64,000 nucleotides of DNA from Parvularcula oceani. Its GTDB lineage: Bacteria; Pseudomonadota; Alphaproteobacteria; Caulobacterales; Parvularculaceae. Where the stretch lies: positions 1-64,000 of the forward strand of contig NZ_JPHU01000003.1 in NCBI RefSeq assembly GCF_000733125.1, read 5' to 3'. Below are positions 1 to 7,916 of this stretch, piece after piece; positions within the stretch are counted from its first letter, which is position 1, and each line of letters opens with the position of its first letter. The notes under the pieces are model-generated. The model saw only the letters and a list, made by a program, of their open reading frames with translations, was not told the DNA's origin and made no database searches. Made by a program: the position numbers and the translations under genes.

Positions 1-119
1 CCGGGCGCAGTGGCCGGGCCGCTCGCGCACTGGCCGACCACTCCTCACAGCGCCGGATGTTCCGTGATGGGCCCCGGCGCTCCGCTTCGCTTCAGCCGGG
101 GTGACAGCGGAGAGAGCGG
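1..119 (+). repeat. Direct repeat copy A with GC-rich palindrome
   Basis: Bases 1-119 recur almost unchanged at 266-384, an offset of 265. The repeat carries a palindromic core at 66-105 whose arms are CCCCGGC and GCCGGGG, opening with GATGGGCCCCGG and closing with CCGGGGTGAC. Weaker similarity continues some 30 bases further. The left end may lie outside the window. No convincing gene is seen in 1-414. Confidence 0.8.
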
Positions 120-220
120 GCAATCGGCGACCCTCTCGCCAAGCGGTGAGGATCGAGCATCGCTCCGCTTTGCCCTTCAACCAGCCATCGCTCCGTCCTC
201 TCGCGCACCGCCGACAACAG

Positions 221-258
221 GCGTCACCCCGGCCCCCGAGCCGGGGCCCATCTCGGGA
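221..258 (-). repeat. REP-like palindrome, inverted orientation
   Basis: This is the same palindrome family as the cores at 66-105 and 331-370, but reverse-complemented and with a shorter loop. It runs GTCACCCCGGC, then a short C-rich loop, then GCCGGGGCCCATCTCG. It lies between the two direct-repeat copies. Confidence 0.75.
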
Positions 259-265
259 AGAACGG

Positions 266-384
266 CCGGGCGCAGTGGCCGGGCCGCTCGCGCAATGGCC
301 GACCACTCCTCACAGCGCCGGATGTTCCGTGATGGGCCCCGGCGTTCCGCTGCGCTCCAGCCGGGGTGACAGCGGAGGGAGCGG
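266..384 (+). repeat. Direct repeat copy B with GC-rich palindrome
   Basis: This is the second copy of the 119-base repeat at 1-119, with a few substitutions. Its palindromic core is at 331-370. The copy ends about 30 bases before the stop codon of the convergent GIY-YIG gene (415-711, minus strand). Confidence 0.8.
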
Positions 385-414
385 TCTGTTCACCACCTCC
401 TCGCCCAGCGGCGA

Positions 415-711
415 TCACCCCGTCCAGCCGCCCATGTCGTGGAAGAGGTCCCGCCAATCCGGGTTCGTCTTTTCGATCTCCTCTTCCTTCCATGCCCGCC
501 GCCATTTCTTCACGCGCTTCTCGTGGGTGATGGCGGCGTCGACGCTCTCGAACCGGGCGAACCAGACGAGCTTGGTGCAGCCGTGCTGCGCCGGGAAAGT
601 CGCGCCGCGCCCTTCGCGGTGTTCGGCGATGCGCCGGGAGAGGTCGTTGGTGACGCCGGTATAGAGCGTGCCGCGTTTCCGGTTGGCGAGGATGTAGACG
701 TAGTAGGTCAC
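415..711 (-). CDS. GIY-YIG nuclease domain protein
   Basis: This 98-residue protein is almost entirely a GIY-YIG endonuclease domain of the small stand-alone (UPF0213-like) class. It opens with MTYYVYILAN and has LYTGVTNDLSRR at residues 16-27, which supplies the YIG half and the catalytic arginine. A basic helix KRVKKWRRAWK and the ending NPDWRDL are typical of the family. The start is a GTG at 711; there is no in-frame ATG nearby. Family members are predicted DNA endonucleases whose cellular role is mostly unknown. Palindromic repeats of one family flank it on both sides (66-105, 221-258, 331-370 and 786-880), which may reflect a link between nuclease and repeats. Confidence 0.85.
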   Translation of the reverse strand: MTYYVYILANRKRGTLYTGVTNDLSRRIAEHREGRGATFPAQHGCTKLVWFARFESVDAAITHEKRVKKWRRAWKEEEIEKTNPDWRDLFHDMGGWTG

Positions 712-1292
712 GAGGATGCGGTGGCTGTGTTCGGGTTGCTTCGCCAGCTGTGTGCGCAGCCTGCCGTTGCACCCTTTCCCTCTTCCCGAGATGGGCCCCG
801 GCTCTCCGCTGCGCTCCGGCCGGGGTGACGCCCAGCTTTAGCCGCTGTCACCCCGGCCCCCGCGCCGGGGCCCATCTCGGAACAGCGGCCGCTCGCGAGC
901 ACTGCCCGCCACTTATCCCCACCACCCTCTCCGCCCCCTACCCTGCCAAGGCGACCCTCACCGGGGCTGACAGGTACCGTCATCTGTGAGGAGGGCCGCC
1001 CGTGATCTCAGGCGAGAGGTCTGCGGCGCGCGTGAGGGGCTCTGCCCCGAGCGGCGCCCGCCCCAAAACGGGGCGACAAAAGCAGCCCTCCGACGGCCCG
1101 CCTTTCCCGCGAGCTCATCGGGCCGGGAGGGGTCAAGGATCGCGGCTGCGCGCGGGCGAGGGGCTTGGGGCCCCCGAACGCCGGAGCACAGTTCAAAAAA
1201 CCCTTTCGCTGCGGCGCGTCCGCGCGCGGGTCCCCTGCTTTTCTCGTCCCCCGCGACAGGCGGGCGCTTCAGCTTGCGCGAAAGGAGGCGTT
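712..1292. other. Gene-poor interval
   Basis: No open frame here has a believable start, a ribosome binding site or a recognisable product. Apart from the palindrome pair at 786-880 there are two small GC hairpins (GGGGC/GCCCC near 1033-1046 and CGCCCC/GGGGCG near 1058-1075). The interval ends with a strong Shine-Dalgarno sequence, AAAGGAGG at 1281-1288, serving the next gene. Confidence 0.6.
786..880. repeat. Pair of opposed REP-like palindromes
   Basis: Two copies of the palindrome seen at 66-105 and 221-258 face each other. The one at 786-832 opens CGAGATGGGCCCCGGC and closes GCCGGGGTGACG. The one at 846-880 opens GTCACCCCGGC and closes GCCGGGGCCCATCTCG. Paired inverted palindromes of this kind resemble a bacterial interspersed mosaic element and could fold into one long RNA hairpin. 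Confidence 0.75.
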
Positions 1293-1751
1293 ATGCCCCG
1301 CAAACGCCCCCGGCCCTCCTGCCGCGGCGACACCTTCCCCGACCGCCACGGCGAAACCCTCGCCGATATGGACGATGCGCGCCGCGCCGAGCTCGGCCTG
1401 ACGCCCGAGCTCCTGGCGCGGATCGAGCGGCGGGTCGCCTATCTCATCACCCATCGCCACCGCCCGCACGAACGCGGCACGCTCGTCTGGTTCTGCCTCC
1501 TCACCGGCTGCGCCTTTACGCGCGACATCGCGGAGGCGGCGGAGGCCGTGCATCGCTATTGGCACAGCCAAGAGGGGACCTGCTGTCTCGGCCGCGAGGA
1601 AGTCCGTTTCGCCCGCGACGGCCTTGAGGCCCTCGGGCCCCGACTGCCGGTCCGGCCCGGACGGAGACGGCAGGAACGTGCTGATCGCGTGGCGCCTTCA
1701 CGACGGAGAGCGCCGCAGGGAGACGATAGAAGGCAGCCTCCCCCTCCTTGA
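1293..1751 (+). CDS. Hypothetical protein, probably frameshifted
   Basis: The ATG at 1293 follows an excellent Shine-Dalgarno sequence (AAAGGAGG, 1281-1288), and the first ~115 codons use the GC-rich third positions seen in neighbouring genes. The product is unrecognised. It has an N-terminal basic stretch, a segment ITHRHRPHERGTLVWFCLL near residues 50-68 and a pair of cysteines near residues 92-93. After about codon 115 the annotated frame turns into Arg/Pro-rich text. The +1 frame then reads as plausible protein, including DGDGRNVLIAWRLHDGERR. The switch falls at a C run at 1638-1641, so an extra C is a likely cause. The annotated end at 1751 may therefore be false, and the shifted frame runs to 1917. 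It could be a pseudogene or a sequencing error. Confidence 0.5.
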   Translation: MPRKRPRPSCRGDTFPDRHGETLADMDDARRAELGLTPELLARIERRVAYLITHRHRPHERGTLVWFCLLTGCAFTRDIAEAAEAVHRYWHSQEGTCCLGREEVRFARDGLEALGPRLPVRPGRRRQERADRVAPSRRRAPQGDDRRQPPPP

Positions 1752-1968
1752 GAGCCCGGTTCCGACAAGCCGGGTTGCAGCCGGACGAGGGCGCCCGCCC
1801 GCCGGCTATCCCCGCCCCGTCCTCTTACCCCCGCGAACAGCACCGCTGCTCGCGGCACCGTCATCTGCGAAGACAATCCCCGCGCCTCCAGTTCGGATGC
1901 TCGCCGAGCGGCGCTGATCCCGCTGCCCTGCCGATGGGAGGACACCTGCCGAACGCCGCGATGGCTGC

Positions 1969-1993
1969 GGAACGCTGAACCTCTTTTTCTGTT
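1969..1993 (+). promoter_or_regulatory. Possible EcfG-type stress promoter
   Basis: GGAAC at 1969-1973 is followed after 16 bases by TGTT at 1990-1993. The EcfG consensus is GGAAC-N16/17-CGTT, so one base differs. It lies 40 bases before the start of the oxidoreductase/trehalose-synthase pair, a distance that gives a short leader. No other feature is seen in the 282 bases between 1752 and 2033. Confidence 0.45.
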
Positions 1994-2033
1994 CCTTCCC
2001 TTCAGCGCCACGAGACGATGCGCCGGAGGCCCC

Positions 2034-2996
2034 ATGACCCGCTACGGCTACCATGTCAGCCACGAGCAGTTCGATCCGAATGACCTGCTCGCCTGGGTCC
2101 AGCGGGCCGAGAGCGCGGGGTTCGAGGTGTTCACCGCCTCCGATCACCTGCACCCCTGGAACGAGCGGCCGGGGCATGCGGGCTTTCTCTGGACCTGGCT
2201 CGGCGCCGCGATGCAGGTGACCAAGGGCGAGTTCCGGTCGGTCTCCTGCCCCGGCTACCGCTACCATCCGGCGATCCTGGCCCAGGCGATGGCGACGACC
2301 CGGCACATGTTTCCCGGCCGCCTCGACTGCTGCCTCGGCTCCGGCGAGCGGCTGAACGAAGCGACGATGGGCATGGCCTGGCCCGTGAAGGCCGAGCGCA
2401 ACGCCAAGCTCCAGGAGTGCTGCGAGCTGATGCGGCGCCTCTGGGAAGGCGAGACGGTCACCCATCACGGCCGCGTCGTGATGGAGGAGGTGAAGCTCTA
2501 TACCCGCCCCAAGACGCCGCCGAAGATATTCGGCGCGGCCGTCACGCCGGGCACGGCGCGCTGGCTCGGCTCATGGGCGGATGGCCTCCTGACGCTCTGC
2601 GGCGGCCCCGACGACGACCTCAGAGCGGTGATCGAGGCGTTCCGCGAGGGCGGCGGCGAGGGCAAGCCCGTCGTCTGCCAGATGAAGCTCGCCTGGGGCA
2701 CGGACGAAAAGGCCCTGCGCGAGGACGCCCTTCACACCTGGGGCACCAATCTCGTCGTCGGTCAGGTCGTCTGGGAAATCCCCACCCCGAAACAGTTCGA
2801 GGAGGCGGCCGCCTATATGACGACAGAGGACCTCGACCGGACGGTGCGGGTCTCGACCGACCTCGACCAGCACGCGGCGTGGGCGCGGGAATACGCCGAA
2901 TGCGGCGTGGACGAACTGATCTTCCACAACGTCGCCACCAATCAGGCGGACTTCATCGACGCCTTCGGCGACCGCGTCCTGCCCCAGTTGAGGTGA
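2034..2996 (+). CDS. LLM-class flavin-dependent oxidoreductase (TIGR03885-like)
   Basis: This 320-residue protein belongs to the bacterial-luciferase-like (LLM) TIM-barrel superfamily. It resembles the group described as probable non-F420 flavinoid oxidoreductases (TIGR03885) and the related F420-dependent TIGR03557 group. Visible family features are FTASDHLHPW near residues 33-42, GSGERLNE at 102-109 and a C-terminal GVDELIFHNV. It has no signal peptide, so it should be cytosolic. The ATG at 2034 follows GGAGG at 2025-2029. The trehalose-synthase-like gene starts 64 bases downstream on the same strand, suggesting co-transcription. The substrate is unknown, and the use of FMN rather than F420 is inferred from family. 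Confidence 0.8.
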   Translation: MTRYGYHVSHEQFDPNDLLAWVQRAESAGFEVFTASDHLHPWNERPGHAGFLWTWLGAAMQVTKGEFRSVSCPGYRYHPAILAQAMATTRHMFPGRLDCCLGSGERLNEATMGMAWPVKAERNAKLQECCELMRRLWEGETVTHHGRVVMEEVKLYTRPKTPPKIFGAAVTPGTARWLGSWADGLLTLCGGPDDDLRAVIEAFREGGGEGKPVVCQMKLAWGTDEKALREDALHTWGTNLVVGQVVWEIPTPKQFEEAAAYMTTEDLDRTVRVSTDLDQHAAWAREYAECGVDELIFHNVATNQADFIDAFGDRVLPQLR

Positions 2997-3059
2997 CGGT
3001 GTGACCGGGGAGCGCCGCGATCCCGGAGCGGCCCGTCAGCGAAGGAAAGGCAGGCGGGC

Positions 3060-4709
3060 ATGATCCCGGACCTCTGGTACAAGAACGCCGTCCTCTACAA
3101 CCTCTCGCTCGAGAGCTTCCTCGATTCCGACGGCGACGGGATCGGCGATTTCGACGGTCTGATGCGCAGGCTCGACTATCTGCGCGGGCTCGGCGTCACG
3201 GCGATCTGGCTCGCGCCCTTCTATCCGAGCCCGCGGCGGGACAATGGCTACGATATCGAGGACTATTACGGCGTCGACCCCCGCTATGGCAGCCTCGGGG
3301 ACTTCGTCGCCTTCACCCATGCGGCGCGTCAGCGGGGCATGCGCGTGCTCGTGGACCTCGTCATCAATCATACCTCGGACCAGCACCCCTGGTTCCAGGC
3401 GGCCCGGGACGATCCCTCGTCGAAATATCGCGACTACTATATCTGGGCGGACGAAAAGCCCAAGGACGCGGATGACGGCGTCGTCTTTCCCGGCGTCCAG
3501 GAGACGACCTGGACCCGCGACGAGAAGGTCGGCGCCTACTATTTCCACAAGTTCTACGAGTTCCAGCCCGATCTCAACATCGCCAATCCGGAGGTGCGGG
3601 ACGAGCTGCGCAAGATCATGGGGTATTGGCTCGCGCTCGGCGTGTCGGGCTTCCGGATGGATGCGGTGCCCTTCCTGATCGCCCGGGACGGCGTGGACAC
3701 GGAGGCCCCCGAGCCCGCCTACGAGTTCCTGAGGGAGCTGCGCGCCTTCGCCCAGTGGCGCAACGGGGATGTGGTCCTCCTCGCCGAGGCCAATGTCGAG
3801 CCGAAGACCGCCAAGGCTTATTTCGGCGAGGACGGCGACCGCCTGCACATGATCTTCGGCTTCCCAGTGAACCAGGCGCTGTTCTATGCGCTGGCGACGG
3901 GGGAGACGGCCCTCCTGCGCGAAGCGGTCGAGGCCCTGCGCGGCGTGCCGGACACGGCGCAGTGGGCGCACTTCCTGCGCAATCATGACGAGCTGTCGCT
4001 CGACAAGCTGACCGAAGAGCAGCGGTCCCGCGTCTTCGAGGCCTTCGCGCCGGACGAGGACATGCGCATCTTCGATCGCGGAATAAGGCGGCGCCTGCCG
4101 CCCATGCTCGGCGGCGACCGGCGCCGCATCGAGCTTGCCAATTCCCTCATGCTCACCCTGCCGGGCACGCCGGTCCTGCGATATGGCGATGAAATCGGCA
4201 TGGGAGACGACCTCTCGCTCGAGGGCAGGTTCTCCTGCCGGACGCCGATGCAGTGGTCGGGAGAGCGCAATGCCGGCTTCACCTCGTCGAAGGATCCGGT
4301 GAGGCCGGTGATCGACGAGGGCGACTATGCCTATGAGTGCGTCAACGTGGCGAGGCAGCGGACCGAGGCGGAGTCCCTCCTCAGCTGGACCGAGCGCATG
4401 CTCCGGATGCGGCTCGAGCTGCCGGAGATCGGCTGGGGCGAATTCGACATAATCGACACGCAGGACGGCACGCTCGCCATCAGCTATGCCTGGCAGGATC
4501 GTCGCGCCGTCTTCGTGCACAACTTCACCGACGAGGATGCCTCGGTCCGCCTGCCCGTCGAGGCGCTCGGCGGGACCGGCAAGCCGCTGACCTGCCTTCA
4601 GACCGACACGGCCAATCACCCCGAGAAGGGGCACTATGACGTCGCCCTCTACCCCTACGGCTATCGCTGGTTCCGCCTGGGCGGCCTCGAGGACATGATC
4701 GATGAATGA
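3060..4709 (+). CDS. Alpha-amylase family protein, trehalose synthase-like (GH13)
   Basis: This 549-residue GH13 enzyme most resembles trehalose synthase (maltose alpha-D-glucosyltransferase). It shows the four GH13 regions: DLVINHTS (99-106); GFRMDAVP with nucleophile D201; LLAEANV with acid/base E243; and FLRNHDEL with D310. The TreS-like segments INHTSDQHPWFQ, MRIFDRGIRRRLPPML and RTPMQWSGERNAGF support that subgroup over plain alpha-amylase. A C-terminal beta domain ends in YPYGYRWFRLGG. There is no signal peptide, so a cytosolic enzyme interconverting maltose and trehalose is plausible. There is no fused maltokinase domain and no treY/treZ or otsAB in the window. GAAGGAAAGG at 3041-3050 supports the ATG. 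It may share the possible EcfG promoter at 1969, which would fit stress-related trehalose production. Confidence 0.82.
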   Translation: MIPDLWYKNAVLYNLSLESFLDSDGDGIGDFDGLMRRLDYLRGLGVTAIWLAPFYPSPRRDNGYDIEDYYGVDPRYGSLGDFVAFTHAARQRGMRVLVDLVINHTSDQHPWFQAARDDPSSKYRDYYIWADEKPKDADDGVVFPGVQETTWTRDEKVGAYYFHKFYEFQPDLNIANPEVRDELRKIMGYWLALGVSGFRMDAVPFLIARDGVDTEAPEPAYEFLRELRAFAQWRNGDVVLLAEANVEPKTAKAYFGEDGDRLHMIFGFPVNQALFYALATGETALLREAVEALRGVPDTAQWAHFLRNHDELSLDKLTEEQRSRVFEAFAPDEDMRIFDRGIRRRLPPMLGGDRRRIELANSLMLTLPGTPVLRYGDEIGMGDDLSLEGRFSCRTPMQWSGERNAGFTSSKDPVRPVIDEGDYAYECVNVARQRTEAESLLSWTERMLRMRLELPEIGWGEFDIIDTQDGTLAISYAWQDRRAVFVHNFTDEDASVRLPVEALGGTGKPLTCLQTDTANHPEKGHYDVALYPYGYRWFRLGGLEDMIDE

Positions 4710-4759
4710 AGCGTGCCGGGCGGCACAGCGCGATCTGCCTGTTCGCTGCGCACGGAAAC

Positions 4760-4784
4760 GCCGTTAAGGTGTTCCTTCAACGGC
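4760..4784 (+). terminator. Hairpin terminator after the trehalose-synthase-like gene
   Basis: The arms GCCGTTAAGG and CCTT(C)AACGGC form a ten-pair stem with one bulged C and a TGTT loop. It is followed by TTCTTCC. It sits between two same-strand genes, 51 bases after the first stop codon. Confidence 0.55.
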
Positions 4785-4822
4785 TTCTTCCAGGCGCCTG
4801 AAGGAGCGGACAGAGACAGGTC

Positions 4823-6007
4823 ATGGCAGACGGTACGACACTTCCTTCGAGCCCGGTCCCGACCAGCGAGGTCGCAGGCCACCCGCTGGCGCGCGGCTCC
4901 CAGCCGGCCGACGTCGCGCGACCTGCGCGGCAGAAGCCGAGCTGGGCGATGATCGGCGTGTTCCTCCTCCTCGCCACCGCCGCCTTCATCTACGCCCAGG
5001 CCTTCTTGATGCCGGTCGTGCTCGCCTTCCTCCTCGCCATCACCTTCACGCCGGTCCGGCGCGCGGCGAACCGCCTGCGCATTCCCTCGGGCGTCACGGC
5101 GGCGCTGGTCGTCGTCGGCCTTCTGGCCGGGCTCGTCGCCACGGTCGCCGCGATCTCCGCCCCCCTCACCGGCTATATCGAGGACGCCCCCTATCTGATC
5201 CAGGAGGCCGAAGGGAAAGTCCGCTCGCTGAGCCAGACGGTTTCCAGCGTCGCCGAGGCTGGCGAGAAGATCGAGGAGGTCACCCGCGACGCGGACGCTC
5301 CCACCAAGGTCGAGGTCGCAGAGCCCGGTGTGGCCGGCAAGGTGGCGGGCATCGCGCCCTTCATTCTCGCCCAGACCGTTCTGACGCTGGTCCTGCTCTT
5401 CTTCATCCTGGCATCGGGCGACATGTTCGCCGAAAAGATCGTCCACTCCATCGGGCGCTTCAAGGACAAGCGCCGGGCGGTCCGGATCATCCGCGACATC
5501 GAGACCAAGCTCGCGCACTACTTCTTCACCATCACCGTCATCAATGCGGGGCTGGGCGCAGCCATCGGCATCGCCATGTGGGCGATGGGCATGCCGCACC
5601 CTTACCTGTTCGCGGTCTTCGCCTTCGTCTTCAATTTCATTCCCTATGTGGGCGCGATCGCGGGCGTTCTGCTCGCCACGCTGATCGGGATCGTGACCTT
5701 CGATCAGATCGGCACGGCGTTCCTCGCGGGCTTCATCTATTTCGCGCTGACATCCTTCGAGGGGCAGTTCGTCACTCCCTACGCGGTCGGGCGCAGCCTC
5801 AAGCTCAACACGGTGGTGGTCTTCATCGCCGTCGCCTTCTGGGGGTGGATGTGGTCGGTCATCGGGATGCTGGTCGCCATGCCGATCCTGATCGCGGTGC
5901 GCGCCTTCTCCGAGCACATCCCTCAGCTGCGCGGCTTCGGCGACTTCCTCTCCGCCCGCCACGCCGAGGAGGACCACGGCGCGGGGGAACGGCAGCCCGC
6001 CGGCTGA
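4823..6007 (+). CDS. AI-2E family transporter (membrane permease)
   Basis: This 394-residue multi-pass inner-membrane protein is of the AI-2E/PerM family (PF01594, formerly UPF0118). A ~40-residue Pro/Ala-rich N-terminal tail precedes paired membrane helices at about 42-76 and one at 89-112. A soluble coiled segment (~120-165) follows, then the conserved C-terminal helix block. That block includes FNFIPYVGAIAG and FEGQFVTPYAVGRSLKLN, both diagnostic of the family. Members have been linked to autoinducer-2 export or to ion/proton antiport; the substrate cannot be read from sequence. The ATG at 4823 has only a weak upstream purine stretch. The cobT start follows after 55 bases. Confidence 0.85.
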   Translation: MADGTTLPSSPVPTSEVAGHPLARGSQPADVARPARQKPSWAMIGVFLLLATAAFIYAQAFLMPVVLAFLLAITFTPVRRAANRLRIPSGVTAALVVVGLLAGLVATVAAISAPLTGYIEDAPYLIQEAEGKVRSLSQTVSSVAEAGEKIEEVTRDADAPTKVEVAEPGVAGKVAGIAPFILAQTVLTLVLLFFILASGDMFAEKIVHSIGRFKDKRRAVRIIRDIETKLAHYFFTITVINAGLGAAIGIAMWAMGMPHPYLFAVFAFVFNFIPYVGAIAGVLLATLIGIVTFDQIGTAFLAGFIYFALTSFEGQFVTPYAVGRSLKLNTVVVFIAVAFWGWMWSVIGMLVAMPILIAVRAFSEHIPQLRGFGDFLSARHAEEDHGAGERQPAG

Positions 6008-6062
6008 TCCGCGACACCGGCGCCCGCTGGCCAGACGACCGGCGGGTGTCTAACTCCGCATC

Positions 6063-7916
6063 ATGTCCACACCTTCCGAAACTCCTCTCGAACGCTTCAA
6101 GAGAGTCCTCGCCCAGACCACGCGCGCGCTCTCGGCAGAGCAGGATGTCGAGGTGCGCTATGGCGGGGACAGCCCCTCCGTCGAAGGGACGAGCGCCCGC
6201 CTGCCTCTGCCTCCGCGCAAGCTCGATCGCCGCAAGGTCGCGATCAGCCGCGGCCATGCCGATGCGGCCGCGCTGCGCCTCGCCCACCACGATGCGGGGC
6301 TGCATGCCCGCCTCGCGCCGCAGAACGGAGAAGGCCGCGCCCTTTTCGCCGCGCTCGAGGAGGTGCGGGTCGAGGCGCTGGGCGCGAACGCCCTTTCGGG
6401 TATCGGGAACAATCTCGACGCCGCGCTGGAGCGGGAGCTGGAGGAGAAGGGCTATCGCCGGATGGAAGACCGGCAGGACGTCCCCCTCTCCGATATCGTC
6501 CGCCTCCTCGCCCGCGAGAAGATGACCGGCCGCCCGGTGCCCAAATCGGCGGCGAAGCTGGTCGATCTCTGGCGCGACGAGGTCGAGGACAAGGCCAAGG
6601 CGGCGCTCGACGCGCTGGCGGAAAGAGAGAGCCACGAGGACCAGGACGCCTTCGCCCGCCTCGCCCGCCGCCTGATCGACGACCTCGATCTCGGCGACGA
6701 GAAGGGAGAGGATGCCGACGAGGAAGACCGCTCCGAGGACGAAGGCACCCAGCAGAACGAGGAGCAGGAGCCTCAGGATCAGGAGAGCGACGAGCAGGGC
6801 CCCGGCGAGGACGAACCCGAGGACCAGATGCCCGACACCGGCGATGCGCCGGAGGGCGAGGCCGACCTCTCGGACCAGCCGCAGGACGCGCAGGAAAGCC
6901 CCGACCCTGCCGAGGGCGACGAGACCCAGGCCGGCGTGTCCCGCCCGGACTTCTCCGGCGATAGCGGCCTGCGCTACGGCGCCTACACCACGGAATTCGA
7001 TCAGGTGGCGAATGCCGCCGATCTTTGCGACCCGAACGAGCTGTCGCGCCTGCGGGCGACCCTCGACGGTCAGCTCGAGCAGATGCAGGCCGTCGTCTCC
7101 CGCCTCGCCAACCGCCTGCACCGCCGCCTGCTCGCGCAGCAGAACCGCGCCTGGCAGTTCGATCTGGACGAGGGCGTTCTCGACGCGGCCCGCCTCGCTC
7201 GCGTGGTCGCCGACCCGATGCAGCCGCTGAGCTTCAAGCAGGAGAAGGAACAGGAGTTCAAGGACACCACCGTCACCCTGCTCCTCGACAACTCAGGCTC
7301 CATGCGCGGGCGGCCGATCACGGTTGCGGCGATCTGCGCCGACATCCTCGCGCGGACGCTGGAGCGCTGCGGGGTCAGCGTCGAGATCCTCGGCTTCACG
7401 ACGAAGGCGTGGAAGGGAGGCCAGTCGAGAGAGAAATGGGTCGCGGACGGGCGTCCCCGCAATCCGGGCCGTCTCAACGATCTTCGCCACATCGTCTACA
7501 AGCCCGCCTCCGTCCCATGGCGGCGCGGCCGCGACAATCTCGGCCTCATGCTCAAGGAAGGGCTTCTCAAGGAGAATATCGACGGCGAGGCGCTTCTGTG
7601 GGCCCATGACCGCCTGCTCGCGCGGCCCGAGGCGCGCCGCATCCTCATGGTGATCTCGGATGGCGCGCCTGTGGACGACGCCACCTCGTCGGCCAATGGC
7701 GGCGCCTATCTCGAACGCCATCTGCGGGAGGTGATCGCCTTCATCGAGACCGGCTCTCCGGTCGAACTCCTCGCGATCGGGATCGGCCACGACGTCACCC
7801 GCTTCTATCGCCGTGCCGTGACGATCGGCGATGTCGAGCAGCTCGCCGGCGCGATGATCGAACAGCTCGCCGCCCTGTTCGAAGACGAGGTGTCCCTGCC
7901 GAGGAGGCGCGCGTGA
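6063..7916 (+). CDS. cobT: Cobaltochelatase subunit CobT
   Basis: This 617-residue protein has the CobT layout: an N-terminal CobT domain, a long Asp/Glu/Gln-rich linker (~215-300) and a C-terminal von Willebrand A domain. Its MIDAS motif is DNSGSM (D409, S411, S413). CobT and the AAA+ subunit CobS form the chaperone-like part of aerobic cobaltochelatase, which with CobN inserts cobalt into hydrogenobyrinic acid a,c-diamide. No cobS, cobN or other cobalamin gene is in the window. CobS/CobT-like pairs also occur in bacteria without the pathway, so a cobalamin role is not certain. Its stop codon overlaps the next start (GTGA). Confidence 0.92.
   Translation: MSTPSETPLERFKRVLAQTTRALSAEQDVEVRYGGDSPSVEGTSARLPLPPRKLDRRKVAISRGHADAAALRLAHHDAGLHARLAPQNGEGRALFAALEEVRVEALGANALSGIGNNLDAALERELEEKGYRRMEDRQDVPLSDIVRLLAREKMTGRPVPKSAAKLVDLWRDEVEDKAKAALDALAERESHEDQDAFARLARRLIDDLDLGDEKGEDADEEDRSEDEGTQQNEEQEPQDQESDEQGPGEDEPEDQMPDTGDAPEGEADLSDQPQDAQESPDPAEGDETQAGVSRPDFSGDSGLRYGAYTTEFDQVANAADLCDPNELSRLRATLDGQLEQMQAVVSRLANRLHRRLLAQQNRAWQFDLDEGVLDAARLARVVADPMQPLSFKQEKEQEFKDTTVTLLLDNSGSMRGRPITVAAICADILARTLERCGVSVEILGFTTKAWKGGQSREKWVADGRPRNPGRLNDLRHIVYKPASVPWRRGRDNLGLMLKEGLLKENIDGEALLWAHDRLLARPEARRILMVISDGAPVDDATSSANGGAYLERHLREVIAFIETGSPVELLAIGIGHDVTRFYRRAVTIGDVEQLAGAMIEQLAALFEDEVSLPRRRA

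Noticed and set aside
10-369. Short open frames in the repeat region
   Set aside because: They follow the palindromic repeats, have no Shine-Dalgarno sequence and differ between the repeat copies only as the repeats do.
974-1873. A similar 20-base string near 974-993 and 1854-1873 flanking the orphan gene
   Set aside because: About four mismatches in 20 bases and no palindromes or target duplication; chance similarity is adequate to explain it.
3036-5977. Long minus-strand open frames of 532 and 438 codons
   Set aside because: They are antisense to the trehalose-synthase-like and AI-2E genes; the text is His/Arg/Asp-rich shadow sequence.
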